Positions 1 to 5,610 of a stretch of 7,004 nt of DNA are shown here, piece after piece. The translations under genes and the position numbers were made by a program. The stretch is from Planctomycetales bacterium. GTDB lineage: Bacteria > Planctomycetota > Phycisphaerae > SM23-33. Numbering within the stretch: position 1 is the stretch's first letter; the number at the start of each line of letters is the position of its first letter. The stretch is from contig DAOVLS010000119.1 in the NCBI GenBank assembly GCA_030631125.1, positions 1 through 7,004 of the forward strand, in the 5' to 3' direction. Below the pieces are notes generated by a model that was not told the origin of the DNA, searched no databases, and saw only the letters and a program-made list of their open reading frames with translations.

Positions 1-25
1 CCAATAAAATCGTAAAGTTTCTCAT
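1..25 (-). CDS. Start of an unidentified gene running off the left edge
   Basis: Reading leftward on the minus strand, an ATG at 25-23 opens a frame coding MRNFTILL before the window ends. A strong Shine-Dalgarno (GGAG within AGAGAGGAG, 39-31) lies five bases upstream of the ATG, which is ideal spacing. A near-consensus promoter on the same strand (119-147) would give a 5' leader of about 87 bases. The N-terminus has one basic residue followed by hydrophobic residues, which could begin a signal peptide or membrane segment, but eight residues are too few to tell. The product cannot be identified. The call rests on the start site and promoter, not on coding content. Confidence 0.42.
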
Positions 26-118
26 CTTTTCTCCTCTCTGTAATCCGTGAAAAGTTTCGGAGTCGCTGTGAAAAACTCACCTCCGCCGGTGAAGCTGAAC
101 CTCCGATTTGACACTCAT

Positions 119-147
119 ATTTTACCACTGAACCGCGATTTTGTCAA
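119..147 (-). promoter_or_regulatory. Near-consensus sigma-70 promoter for the leftward gene
   Basis: On the minus strand a perfect -35 box TTGACA (147-142) is followed by exactly 17 bases and then a -10 box TAAAAT (124-119), which matches five of six consensus bases. A TGG directly before the -10 box resembles an extended -10 element. Transcription would start near position 112 and run left into the ATG at 25. It is the best promoter match I found in the window. The match is seen directly; its activity is inferred. Confidence 0.6.
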
Positions 148-289
148 GGGGAAAAATCGATATTTCGTGGCCGAATATTCGTATTTTGCGACGGGGGCGA
201 CATCCGCAGATTCCGCGACCAAAACGACGAAAACCCCGCGAATTGCACGAATTTTCACGGAACTTTTTTCAGAGACCGTAACAAAATAA

Positions 290-370
290 ACCGCAGAGCA
301 CACAGAGATCGCAGAGAAAAGTATTGTTGTTTATTTTCTACTTCTCTGCGGTCTCTGCGTGCTCTGCGGT
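290..370. repeat. Inverted repeat with 29-base arms (ACCGCAGAG type)
   Basis: The left arm (290-318) begins ACCGCAGAGCAC and the right arm (342-370) is its reverse complement with two mismatches in 29 bases. The spacer is 23 AT-rich bases (319-341). Each arm is itself made of a repeated CGCAGAGA-like unit. The element would form a long, stable hairpin if transcribed. From memory, repeats built from GCAGAG/CTCTGC units are dispersed in many environmental bacterial genomes; no copy number can be measured here. It lies about 70 bases before the AraC gene and is not followed by a T-run, so I do not call it a terminator. Confidence 0.8.
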
Positions 371-385
371 GAAGTTCCTTTTGCC

Positions 386-420
386 AGTCCCAAGTCCCTA
401 GTCCCTAGTCCCTAGTCCCT
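386..420 (+). repeat. Heptamer tandem repeat (AGTCCCT)5
   Basis: Five head-to-tail seven-base units occupy 386-420. The first is AGTCCCA and the next four (393-399, 400-406, 407-413, 414-420) are perfect AGTCCCT. The array ends 21 bases before the GTG start of the AraC gene, so it sits where promoter and ribosome-binding elements would be expected. Arrays of this kind can change copy number by slippage, which would shift spacing upstream of the regulator. Whether that happens here is unknown. Confidence 0.9.
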
Positions 421-441
421 ATCCTTGTTATACTGCCGCGA

Positions 442-1449
442 GTGAATAGTATCTGCGAAACAATCCGCAACGTCATTGACGAACACATCCTGCCGCGGAT
501 TGAGCGCGACGGTATCGGCGGGTTGATCCTGCCCGAGCAGATCAAGTCCCCAAGCCGCGGTAAATCCGGCCAGCCGGCGCCGCTGTGCAACCTGCGGCAT
601 CCCGAGCACGAACTGGCGATCGGGCTGGCCGGGAAAGCCCCGTACTGCATCGCCGGCAAGACGGTTATCTTCACGCCTTACAAGATGGCGTTCATGCCTT
701 CGATGACCATCCACGGTCCGGGGCACGTAAGGCTGTGGGATACCAGGACGCTCGAACTCGATAAGTCTTCTGCGGGTCTGGTGCTCTGGCTGACGGTTTA
801 TCCGTTCGGCGTGCGTGTTCAGGTTTCGCGCTTCGTCGGCAAGACCGACGCGATAGGCGGGACCCGTCCTTACATGCTCCTGGATCGGCAGGTCAGCAGG
901 CTGATGTCCTGCCTGGCCGATGAGGTCGGCGCCAAGCCGGCGAATTACGCCCGCGTCGGGCGTTGTATCCTGATGGAGTTCATGGAGCGATGTCTGCGCG
1001 CCGACACCGCCGCCAGCAGCGTGAACGTACTGACGGCCCACCCCACAGACCGTTCGACTTCGCTCACGACAGGCCCAAAGCATATCACCGGCCGGGTACA
1101 GGCCGCCCAGGAGTTCATCCGGTCCAATTACCACACCTCCATCGGTCTGGACGAAATCGCCGCGGCGGTCGATGCCAGCGGCAATCACCTCCGCCGGCAG
1201 TTCAAGGCCGCCACAGGCCTGACGCCCATGCAGTACCTCCTGGCCTTCCGCATGGAGGCCGCAAGGGAACTGCTGCTGACCGATCTGAAGGTCGCCGAGA
1301 TCGCCGAACTGGTGGGAATCGACGACCCCAGTTACTTCGGCCAGGTCTTCCGCCGAAACAATGACGGGCTTACTCCGCTCCGCTACCGCCGGAAAATGTC
1401 CGGCGAGGCAAGGAGATACTTCACACCCGAAGAGACGACCTCTTCGTAA
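442..1449 (+). CDS. AraC-family transcriptional regulator
   Basis: This 335-residue protein ends in an AraC-type DNA-binding domain of about 100 residues (roughly 217-318). The first helix-turn-helix is near 235-256 (GLDEIAAAVDASGNHLRRQF) and the second near 284-306 (VAEIAELVGIDDPSYFGQVF). The usual closing motif is present as GLTPLRYRR (309-317), preceded by the conserved YFGQVFRR. Residues 55-125 look like a beta-rich, cupin-like effector domain, and 145-190 look helical. Such proteins usually sense a small molecule and activate nearby genes. The GTG start is uncertain: there is no clear Shine-Dalgarno, but the frame is open only back to 409 and the next ATG (685) would cut into the sensor domain. 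A TATACT at 429-434 would place a transcript start almost on the GTG. Linker residues 203-212 are encoded by an apparent repeat insertion. The likely target is the glycosidase-like gene downstream; this is inferred from position only. Confidence 0.93.
   Translation: MNSICETIRNVIDEHILPRIERDGIGGLILPEQIKSPSRGKSGQPAPLCNLRHPEHELAIGLAGKAPYCIAGKTVIFTPYKMAFMPSMTIHGPGHVRLWDTRTLELDKSSAGLVLWLTVYPFGVRVQVSRFVGKTDAIGGTRPYMLLDRQVSRLMSCLADEVGAKPANYARVGRCILMEFMERCLRADTAASSVNVLTAHPTDRSTSLTTGPKHITGRVQAAQEFIRSNYHTSIGLDEIAAAVDASGNHLRRQFKAATGLTPMQYLLAFRMEAARELLLTDLKVAEIAELVGIDDPSYFGQVFRRNNDGLTPLRYRRKMSGEARRYFTPEETTSS
1048..1077 (+). repeat. Short dispersed-type repeat inserted in frame in the AraC linker
   Basis: Bases 1048-1077 read GACCGTTCGACTTCGCTCAC followed by GACAGGCCCA. 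From memory, the reverse complement (CCTGTCGTGAGCGAAGTCGA and onward) matches a short repeat found many times in various environmental bacterial genomes. Here it lies in coding sequence, keeps the frame, and adds about ten residues, DRSTSLTTGP (203-212). It falls in the linker between the sensor and DNA-binding domains, where an insertion should be tolerated. There is only one copy in this window, so the family assignment rests on recall. Confidence 0.55.
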
Positions 1450-1526
1450 CACGGGCGTCTCGCCCGTGCTGGTTTTACCGGGAATCGTAGCATTTCCCGT
1501 GGTTCCTCACGGGCGAGACGCCTGTG
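1450..1526. repeat. Double palindromic element directly after the AraC stop codon
   Basis: The first palindrome, CACGGGCGTCTCGCCCGTG (1450-1468), has perfect eight-base arms around TCT. The second, CACGGGCGAGACGCCTGTG (1508-1526), has the same arms with one G-T wobble around AGA. The two are reverse complements of each other apart from one base, so they can also pair into one 19-base stem. Between them CGGGAA (1479-1484) can pair with TTCCCG (1494-1499). The element begins at the first base after the TAA stop (1447-1449). It could end or protect the AraC transcript; a T-rich stretch (1533-1537) follows the second hairpin. From memory, ACGGGCGTCTCGCCCGT-type units are a dispersed repeat in planctomycete-like genomes. 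Confidence 0.8.
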
Positions 1527-1748
1527 CTACGACTTTTTCAACAACCCCAACGTCCCTATGTTTCCCTGTGTCTCCTGATTGCTGACCGATTAAAGCAAGA
1601 AAGAATAAGGAGTAATACCCTTTTGCGAATCTCGCCAGAAAAATCAGTCACACACCATCCCTGTTCCACTGATGATTTACTGGCATGATACCGCCACTTT
1701 GGATATGCTTCAAGCAGTACAACTTTCACCACGGGCCAGCAGGTGAGG

Positions 1749-1758
1749 GCGGTACCGC
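1749..1758. promoter_or_regulatory. Perfect ten-base palindrome, possible operator
   Basis: GCGGTACCGC is a perfect palindrome about 190 bases before the glycosidase-like start. Its half site recurs upstream: TACCGCC at 1689-1695 is a direct repeat of TACCGC (1753-1758) and the inverse of GGCGGTA (1748-1754). A repeated half site suggests protein binding, but a ten-base palindrome can arise by chance and nothing else supports it. Confidence 0.2.
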
Positions 1759-1805
1759 ATCGCACTAAATGGAAAAACCCGGTTAGAGTGGGGCTGTTGG
1801 CGGAC

Positions 1806-1844
1806 CATGATAACATGATAAGCGGTCTTCCAACGAAGGAAGAC
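1806..1844. promoter_or_regulatory. CATGATAA duplication next to a perfect hairpin
   Basis: CATGATAA occurs twice in immediate tandem (1806-1813, 1814-1821). Four bases later GTCTTCC (1825-1831) pairs perfectly with GGAAGAC (1838-1844) around a six-base loop AACGAA. The cluster ends 106 bases before the glycosidase-like ATG. There is no T-run after the hairpin, so it is not a classic terminator or attenuator. AraC proteins typically bind direct repeats, though usually longer ones than this. It could be an operator region or leader structure; the function is inferred. Confidence 0.3.
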
Positions 1845-1950
1845 ACGTCCTGGATTCGCCCGGCAGAATTAGCCTGGCATTTTGCTGAAACAGGTTGCAC
1901 CATTTCGTCGGCTCCCTGGCTCCGATTCGGAAGAAAGGCAGGTAACGAAA

Positions 1951-4125
1951 ATGAACGAAGAAATCTACTTTTCCTCCCGCGAGGAAAACCGCGTGCGTAC
2001 TTGTGACGGAATCCTGTTCCATCACGCCCCGCTTAACACTCTCACTACGGGCAACGGGAGGATCAATGCCAACTGGGCGCCGACGGGGTTCTTTCCTTCT
2101 TCGCTTATGGCCGTACCTGCACTGAATTGGTTCTCGCGGGCACACAAAGGCCTTCTCCAATTCGGATGGTGGGACATATCCTTGATTCTGGATGGAGAAG
2201 AAACATATGCAGAAGAAACAAGAAGCTGGTACGACACCAACCTCGTTCCGCATACCGAGTTTGTCATTGCCGGCAACTGGAAGGACCGCATTGACGTGGA
2301 AGCCTTTGGCCTGTGCCCCCTGAACGAGGACGCCTTTGTCCATGTCATCCGGTTTGCCGGACGTTGCCCAAAAGCGAAAATAGACATCAATGTGCGAGTT
2401 CGTGGGGCCAATATCCTCGGTAAGGAGGCAGGATACCTTCATGACGGCGCTGGGAACTTTGTGTGCCCAGGTCCCGCCGGAGCGTTAGGTCTCACTTCCA
2501 GCCGTGAAGGTTTTGCGATTTCCCAGAACGAAGCCGACCTCTTTTGCCGCTTCGCCGCCAACCGGCAGAGCAGCGGCTACTCCTTCAGTGTCAAGCCCGA
2601 CTCTGAATTACACCAAGGAAAAACCGCTCAATTTCCCGTCGAAGGCGAACGACAAAGGGATATTGTCAACTATGAGGCCGACTACAGTATTTGTTTGAAA
2701 GGAAAGAAAACAGAAGAGCTTCACCTTTATGCAATTGTCGGCAACACGCAAAAGACGGTTATGAGCGCCGAAGATAGATTACTTGGCGCCGGGCCGGCAT
2801 CGCTGCTGAAAAATACCACGAGACGCTGGAAAGCACAAGCGGCTCACTTGATGGATGTGTCTATGCCGGACAAGATACTGGAGGCGGGATTCCTCCAGGG
2901 ACTCTCCTATGCAAAGAGCAACGCCTATGATTTTGATGATGTCGCTATCCTTCACGCCGACCATACCGAGTACCCTTTGGACTTATCCAGAGACAGTTAT
3001 TATATCTCCTCCGCATTGTTGTATCTCGATCCCGAAATCAGCAAACGCCATTTGCGTTTTTACTTCGAGAAGGCGATCCCGCAAGTAGGCGTGGGCACCT
3101 CCTATGTCGCATCCTGCCCCCCGAAAAAGAATATCGGACACTTTCTTCTCGACGCCGTGGCCTATCCCGTCCTGGAATTGTATCGCTACTGGCGATTCAG
3201 CGGCGACGGCGAATTCCTGAAAGAACAGGCTGTGCGCGAAGGATTGAGCATTATTTTGAAGGCCCTCCAAAAAGTACATTCGAAGACGACCGGCCTTTAC
3301 AGTTCCGGTGGACGGTCCAGCGACGAGGCCTGCACCTATCCCTTTTTTATTCCGGGGAACATGCTTGTAGCCGTAATGTTCGAGAATCTCGCCGAGATAT
3401 ATGAGGAAGCATATGGAGAAAGCAGGGGTGCGGCGAGGTTTCTTCGGCGTGCAAAGGATCTGCGCCATGCGATCGAGACTTCCGGCGTGATATGCCAAGA
3501 GCCATGGGGCCGACTTTACGCATTCGAAACCGACGGGCGCAACAGGCATCTGCTCTATGATCACGCGGACATGCCGAACCTCCTGACGGCGCCGTGGTTC
3601 GGTTACTGCGCAAACGATTCTGATGTTTATCGGAATACCCTGAAGTTTATCTACAGCGATCGTAACCAGGGATACAGGCACACGGCGAGTGGCAGGTTTG
3701 CCGCTCTGTGCGATGGAAGCAAATGTTGTCCCGATGCTCCGTGGCCCATGGCCGCTATGGGGCATATTCTCGCGATTCCGGAGGATGCGCATGCAGCCGG
3801 GCGATTCCTGGACATGATCGCGACGTCCATGAGCGACAACCTGCTTATACCCGAAATCATAGATAGGCATACCGGGCGAAGACGATCGCGGCAATGGTTC
3901 ACCTGGCCGCCGGCGCTTTTCGTGATAACTTATATAGAAGCGATTTGTGGAATCCGTGTGGGGAAAACTCTTCGTGTCGAACCACATCCACCGGAGGGCT
4001 GGGATAATTACGCAAGTCCAACCATTACTGTACGCGGAAACAAGATAAAAGTCCGAGTGAGAAACGGTAAAACCCAGGTCTTTGTCAACGCAAAACGAAC
4101 AAAGCAAAGAGAATTCCGCCTCTAG
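1951..4125 (+). CDS. Large GH125-like (alpha/alpha)6-barrel glycosidase, specificity unknown
   Basis: This 724-residue protein has no signal peptide, so it is probably cytoplasmic. I chose ATG 1951 because AAAGGCAGG (1934-1942) lies eight bases upstream; the frame also has a TTG at 1882 without such support. Residues 1-290 look like an N-terminal beta-sandwich. About 300-665 form the putative helical barrel, with motifs resembling GH125 (exo-alpha-1,6-mannosidases): DLSRDSYYISSALL (344-357), GRSSDEACTYPFFIPGNM (454-471, compare family RPSDDA...IP.NM), a DMPNLLTAPWFGY stretch (540-552), WPMAAMGHILA (598-608), IPEIID (633-638) and RQWFTWPPALF (647-657). Candidate catalytic acids are D458/E459 and E635. 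Residues 670-724 look like a small beta domain. GH125 enzymes as I know them are about 430 residues, so this is much longer, and family position and substrate remain uncertain. It is probably an inverting exo-glycosidase acting on imported sugars. The neighbouring AraC gene may regulate it. Parts are AT-richer than the neighbours. Confidence 0.8.
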   Translation: MNEEIYFSSREENRVRTCDGILFHHAPLNTLTTGNGRINANWAPTGFFPSSLMAVPALNWFSRAHKGLLQFGWWDISLILDGEETYAEETRSWYDTNLVPHTEFVIAGNWKDRIDVEAFGLCPLNEDAFVHVIRFAGRCPKAKIDINVRVRGANILGKEAGYLHDGAGNFVCPGPAGALGLTSSREGFAISQNEADLFCRFAANRQSSGYSFSVKPDSELHQGKTAQFPVEGERQRDIVNYEADYSICLKGKKTEELHLYAIVGNTQKTVMSAEDRLLGAGPASLLKNTTRRWKAQAAHLMDVSMPDKILEAGFLQGLSYAKSNAYDFDDVAILHADHTEYPLDLSRDSYYISSALLYLDPEISKRHLRFYFEKAIPQVGVGTSYVASCPPKKNIGHFLLDAVAYPVLELYRYWRFSGDGEFLKEQAVREGLSIILKALQKVHSKTTGLYSSGGRSSDEACTYPFFIPGNMLVAVMFENLAEIYEEAYGESRGAARFLRRAKDLRHAIETSGVICQEPWGRLYAFETDGRNRHLLYDHADMPNLLTAPWFGYCANDSDVYRNTLKFIYSDRNQGYRHTASGRFAALCDGSKCCPDAPWPMAAMGHILAIPEDAHAAGRFLDMIATSMSDNLLIPEIIDRHTGRRRSRQWFTWPPALFVITYIEAICGIRVGKTLRVEPHPPEGWDNYASPTITVRGNKIKVRVRNGKTQVFVNAKRTKQREFRL

Positions 4126-4145
4126 CCCGTGGTGAGGCATAAGGG

Positions 4146-4191
4146 GTCGGTATAAGGGGGCGGATACCGCAATCTCCTTAATTCTACCGAC
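4146..4191. terminator. Candidate bidirectional stem-loop between convergent genes
   Basis: The glycosidase-like gene and ackA converge across 92 bases. GTCGGTA (4146-4152) pairs with TACCGAC (4185-4191). TAAGG (4153-4157) continues the stem with CCTTA (4176-4180), leaving a four-base bulge. Inside, GCGG (4160-4163) pairs with CCGC (4167-4170) around ATA. An alternative fold pairs CGGTAT (4148-4153) with ATACCG (4164-4169) and excludes the long stem. TTTTTT occurs at 4214-4219, 22 bases later, so it is not a textbook intrinsic terminator. Position between convergent genes is the main support. Confidence 0.35.
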
Positions 4192-4217
4192 TGATAAGAA
4201 AGTAAACGGGTAATTTT

Positions 4218-5441
4218 TTACACTCGCTCCACCACCACCTGTGTTTCGCGCGCGATCATCAGTTCCTCATCCGTGGGGATGACCCATACGGGCAGAGACG
4301 AGTCGTCGGTGGTTATCGGGCCGGCCTTGCCGCCGACGATCGAATTGTTCCGCTCCTCGTCGGCCTCCGCTCCAAGCCGCTGGAGGCCCTGGCATATCCG
4401 CCGGCGGATCGGCAGGGAGTTCTCGCCGATCCCGCCGGTCAGGACCACTGCGTCACAGCCCGGCAGAACGGTGAAATACGCCCCGATGTACTTGACGATG
4501 CGATAGACGAACAGTTCCACAGCCAATGCGGCGTCGGCGTTTCCGTCGTCGGCAGCGGCAAGGCAGTCGCGCATGTCGTTGCTTACGCCCGATACGCCCA
4601 GCAGGCCCGACTCCTTATTCAGGATACGGTCCAAATCTTCCAGGCTCAGACCCGCCCGTTTGGCCATGTAAAAAACCACCGCAGGGTCAATGTCCCCACA
4701 TCGCGTTCCCATAACCAGGCCTTCCAGCGGCGTCATTCCCATGGAGTGGTCCACCGCCTTTCCGCCGGCGACGGCCGTCATGGAACATCCGTTGCCGAGG
4801 TGAACGGTAATGAGATTTACCTTCTCGGCGTCGATTCCGAGCAGTTCGGCCGCCCGCAGCGTTACGTATCGGTGGCTGGTGCCGTGGAAGCCGTAGCGCC
4901 GAACGTGATATTTGCTGTACCAATCCCGCGGCACGGCGTAGCGGAAGGCGCGGGCCGGAAGGTCGGACAGGAAGGCGGTATCGAAAACCGCAACGTGCGG
5001 TATTTTCGACAAGGCCGACATCGCAGCGGTAATTCCGGCGAGGTTCGGCGGATTGTGCAGCGGCGCCAACTCGGCATTGGACTGCACTATTGCGATAATC
5101 GCATCGTCGATCAGGGTGCTGTGGTGTATCTGCTCGCCCCCGTGTACGACGCGATGCCCGACGCAATCGATCTCGTCCAGGTCCGCCAGAACGCCGACAT
5201 CGGAGTCCGTTATCGCTTTGAGGATTAACCCCAGCCCGGCAGAGTGGTCCGGCGCTTCAACGGGGCTGTTATGCTGCTGCCCGTCGGCAATGTGATGGAG
5301 CACCGCCTCGGACGCCTGCCTGCCGGTAGGCAAGGTCCCGATCCGCTCAAGAAAGCCCTTCGCCAGGACCGACTCATCGGCCATCTCAAACAGTTGATAC
5401 TTGATTGAACTGCTGCCACAATTGACGATGAATATTTTCAT
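4218..5441 (-). CDS. ackA: Acetate kinase
   Basis: AckA interconverts acetyl phosphate plus ADP with acetate plus ATP in the cytoplasm, the last step of the Pta-AckA pathway. The protein has 407 residues, the normal length. The start is ATG at 5441: MKIFIVNCGSSSIKYQLFEM is the conserved N-terminus, and an upstream GTG (5480) would add 13 unconserved residues. Key motifs include NCGSSSIK (7-14), GHRVVHGG (95-102), LHNPPNLAGI (128-137), VAVFDTAF (150-157), RRYGFHGTSH (181-190), HLGNG (214-218), MGTRCGDIDP (244-253), LTGGIGENS (334-342) and PTDEELMIARE (389-399). R97, D154, H186 and R247 correspond to active-site residues of the Methanosarcina enzyme. Overall it resembles the GTRCG subtype rather than the E. 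coli GTRSG type. Residues 37-43 (LPTGRQA) come from an inserted palindromic repeat. No pta is adjacent. The Shine-Dalgarno is weak. Confidence 0.97.
   Translation of the reverse strand: MKIFIVNCGSSSIKYQLFEMADESVLAKGFLERIGTLPTGRQASEAVLHHIADGQQHNSPVEAPDHSAGLGLILKAITDSDVGVLADLDEIDCVGHRVVHGGEQIHHSTLIDDAIIAIVQSNAELAPLHNPPNLAGITAAMSALSKIPHVAVFDTAFLSDLPARAFRYAVPRDWYSKYHVRRYGFHGTSHRYVTLRAAELLGIDAEKVNLITVHLGNGCSMTAVAGGKAVDHSMGMTPLEGLVMGTRCGDIDPAVVFYMAKRAGLSLEDLDRILNKESGLLGVSGVSNDMRDCLAAADDGNADAALAVELFVYRIVKYIGAYFTVLPGCDAVVLTGGIGENSLPIRRRICQGLQRLGAEADEERNNSIVGGKAGPITTDDSSLPVWVIPTDEELMIARETQVVVERV
5313..5333 (-). repeat. Palindromic repeat inserted in frame in ackA
   Basis: The core TGCCTGCCGGTAGGCA (5317-5332) is an eight-base-arm palindrome with one G-T wobble. 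On the coding strand the block specifies LPTGRQA (37-43). From memory, this unit, usually translated as LPAGRQA or LPTGRQA, is a dispersed palindromic repeat seen within genes of candidate-phylum and planctomycete-like genomes. It lies in a variable loop after the conserved first strands (GFLERIG), where acetate kinases differ in length, so the enzyme is probably functional. It is a single copy in this window. Confidence 0.7.
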
Positions 5442-5478
5442 AACGGGTATCCACAAAAAGGTAATCCGGCGGTCAGGC

Positions 5479-5528
5479 ACTCAAAGCCCGGTTGGCACTT
5501 GAGTACTACAAGACAGCCCCGATGTCAA
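5479..5528 (-). promoter_or_regulatory. Candidate ackA promoter overlapped by an inverted repeat
   Basis: On the minus strand a perfect -35 box TTGACA (5528-5523) is followed by 17 bases and a poor -10 box TACTCA (5505-5500). Transcription would start near 5493 and leave a leader of about 52 bases before the ackA ATG. An inverted repeat, ACTCAA (5479-5484) with TTGAGT (5499-5504), spans the predicted -10 box and start site; GCC (5486-5488) and GGC (5494-5496) nest inside it. A strong -35, a weak -10 and a palindrome over the start fit a regulated promoter, but each element alone is modest evidence. Confidence 0.35.
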
Positions 5529-5610
5529 GGATGCGGCGGCGCGGGCGATACCCCCCTTGATTTGCTCTGGAGAGGAACCGAAGGTGAGTCCGATAAAAAC
5601 AGGGATCAGG

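Larger units (their letters stand above)
26..441. other. Divergent intergenic region
   Basis: These 416 bases separate the leftward gene start at 25 from the rightward AraC gene at 442. They hold a minus-strand promoter (119-147), a large inverted repeat (290-370) and a heptamer tandem array (386-420). A small hairpin, TCACC/GGTGA with a six-base loop (77-92), lies in the predicted leader of the left gene. Bases 150-290 are AT-rich and I see no gene there. An 80-codon plus-strand frame beginning GTG at 47 has no Shine-Dalgarno, no recognisable motif and overlaps the promoter, so I do not call it. I recognise no clear promoter for the AraC gene. Confidence 0.6.
1450..1950. other. Intergenic region upstream of the glycosidase-like gene
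   Basis: These 501 bases lie between the AraC stop and the glycosidase start. The first 77 are the double palindromic element. The rest has no convincing gene. An AAGGAG at 1607-1612 stands ten bases before a TTG that opens a 21-codon frame (1623-1688), which is too little to call. Features of possible regulatory value are a GCGGTACCGC palindrome (1749-1758) and a CATGATAA duplication next to a perfect hairpin (1806-1844). A frame of about 115 codons on the minus strand (1556-1903) has no recognisable motif. I found no good sigma-70 promoter for the downstream gene. Confidence 0.55.

Noticed and set aside
47..289. Possible 80-residue protein on the plus strand
   Set aside because: GTG start without Shine-Dalgarno, no motif, and it runs across a good opposite-strand promoter; more likely non-coding.
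290..420. CRISPR array
   Set aside because: The units are an inverted pair and a seven-base tandem array with no unique spacers, so the architecture is wrong for CRISPR.
412..1452. Open frame of 346 codons on the minus strand opposite the AraC gene
   Set aside because: It lies wholly antisense to a gene with clear AraC motifs and shows no motif of its own; long antisense frames are expected in G+C-rich coding DNA.
1450..1526. Terminal inverted repeats of an insertion sequence
   Set aside because: The interval between the arms is only 39 bases and holds no transposase; it fits a small non-autonomous palindromic element.
1607..1688. AAGGAG followed by TTG and a 21-codon frame, a possible leader peptide
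   Set aside because: Weak start codon, no attenuator nearby and no repeated regulatory codons; such a short frame is expected by chance.
1556..1903. Minus-strand frame of about 115 codons in the gap before the glycosidase-like gene
   Set aside because: No recognisable domain, no clear ribosome-binding site, and it would overlap the upstream region of the next gene.
2983..4140. Open frame of 385 codons on the minus strand opposite the glycosidase-like gene
   Set aside because: The plus strand has conserved glycosidase-like motifs in this interval; the antisense translation has no recognisable domain.
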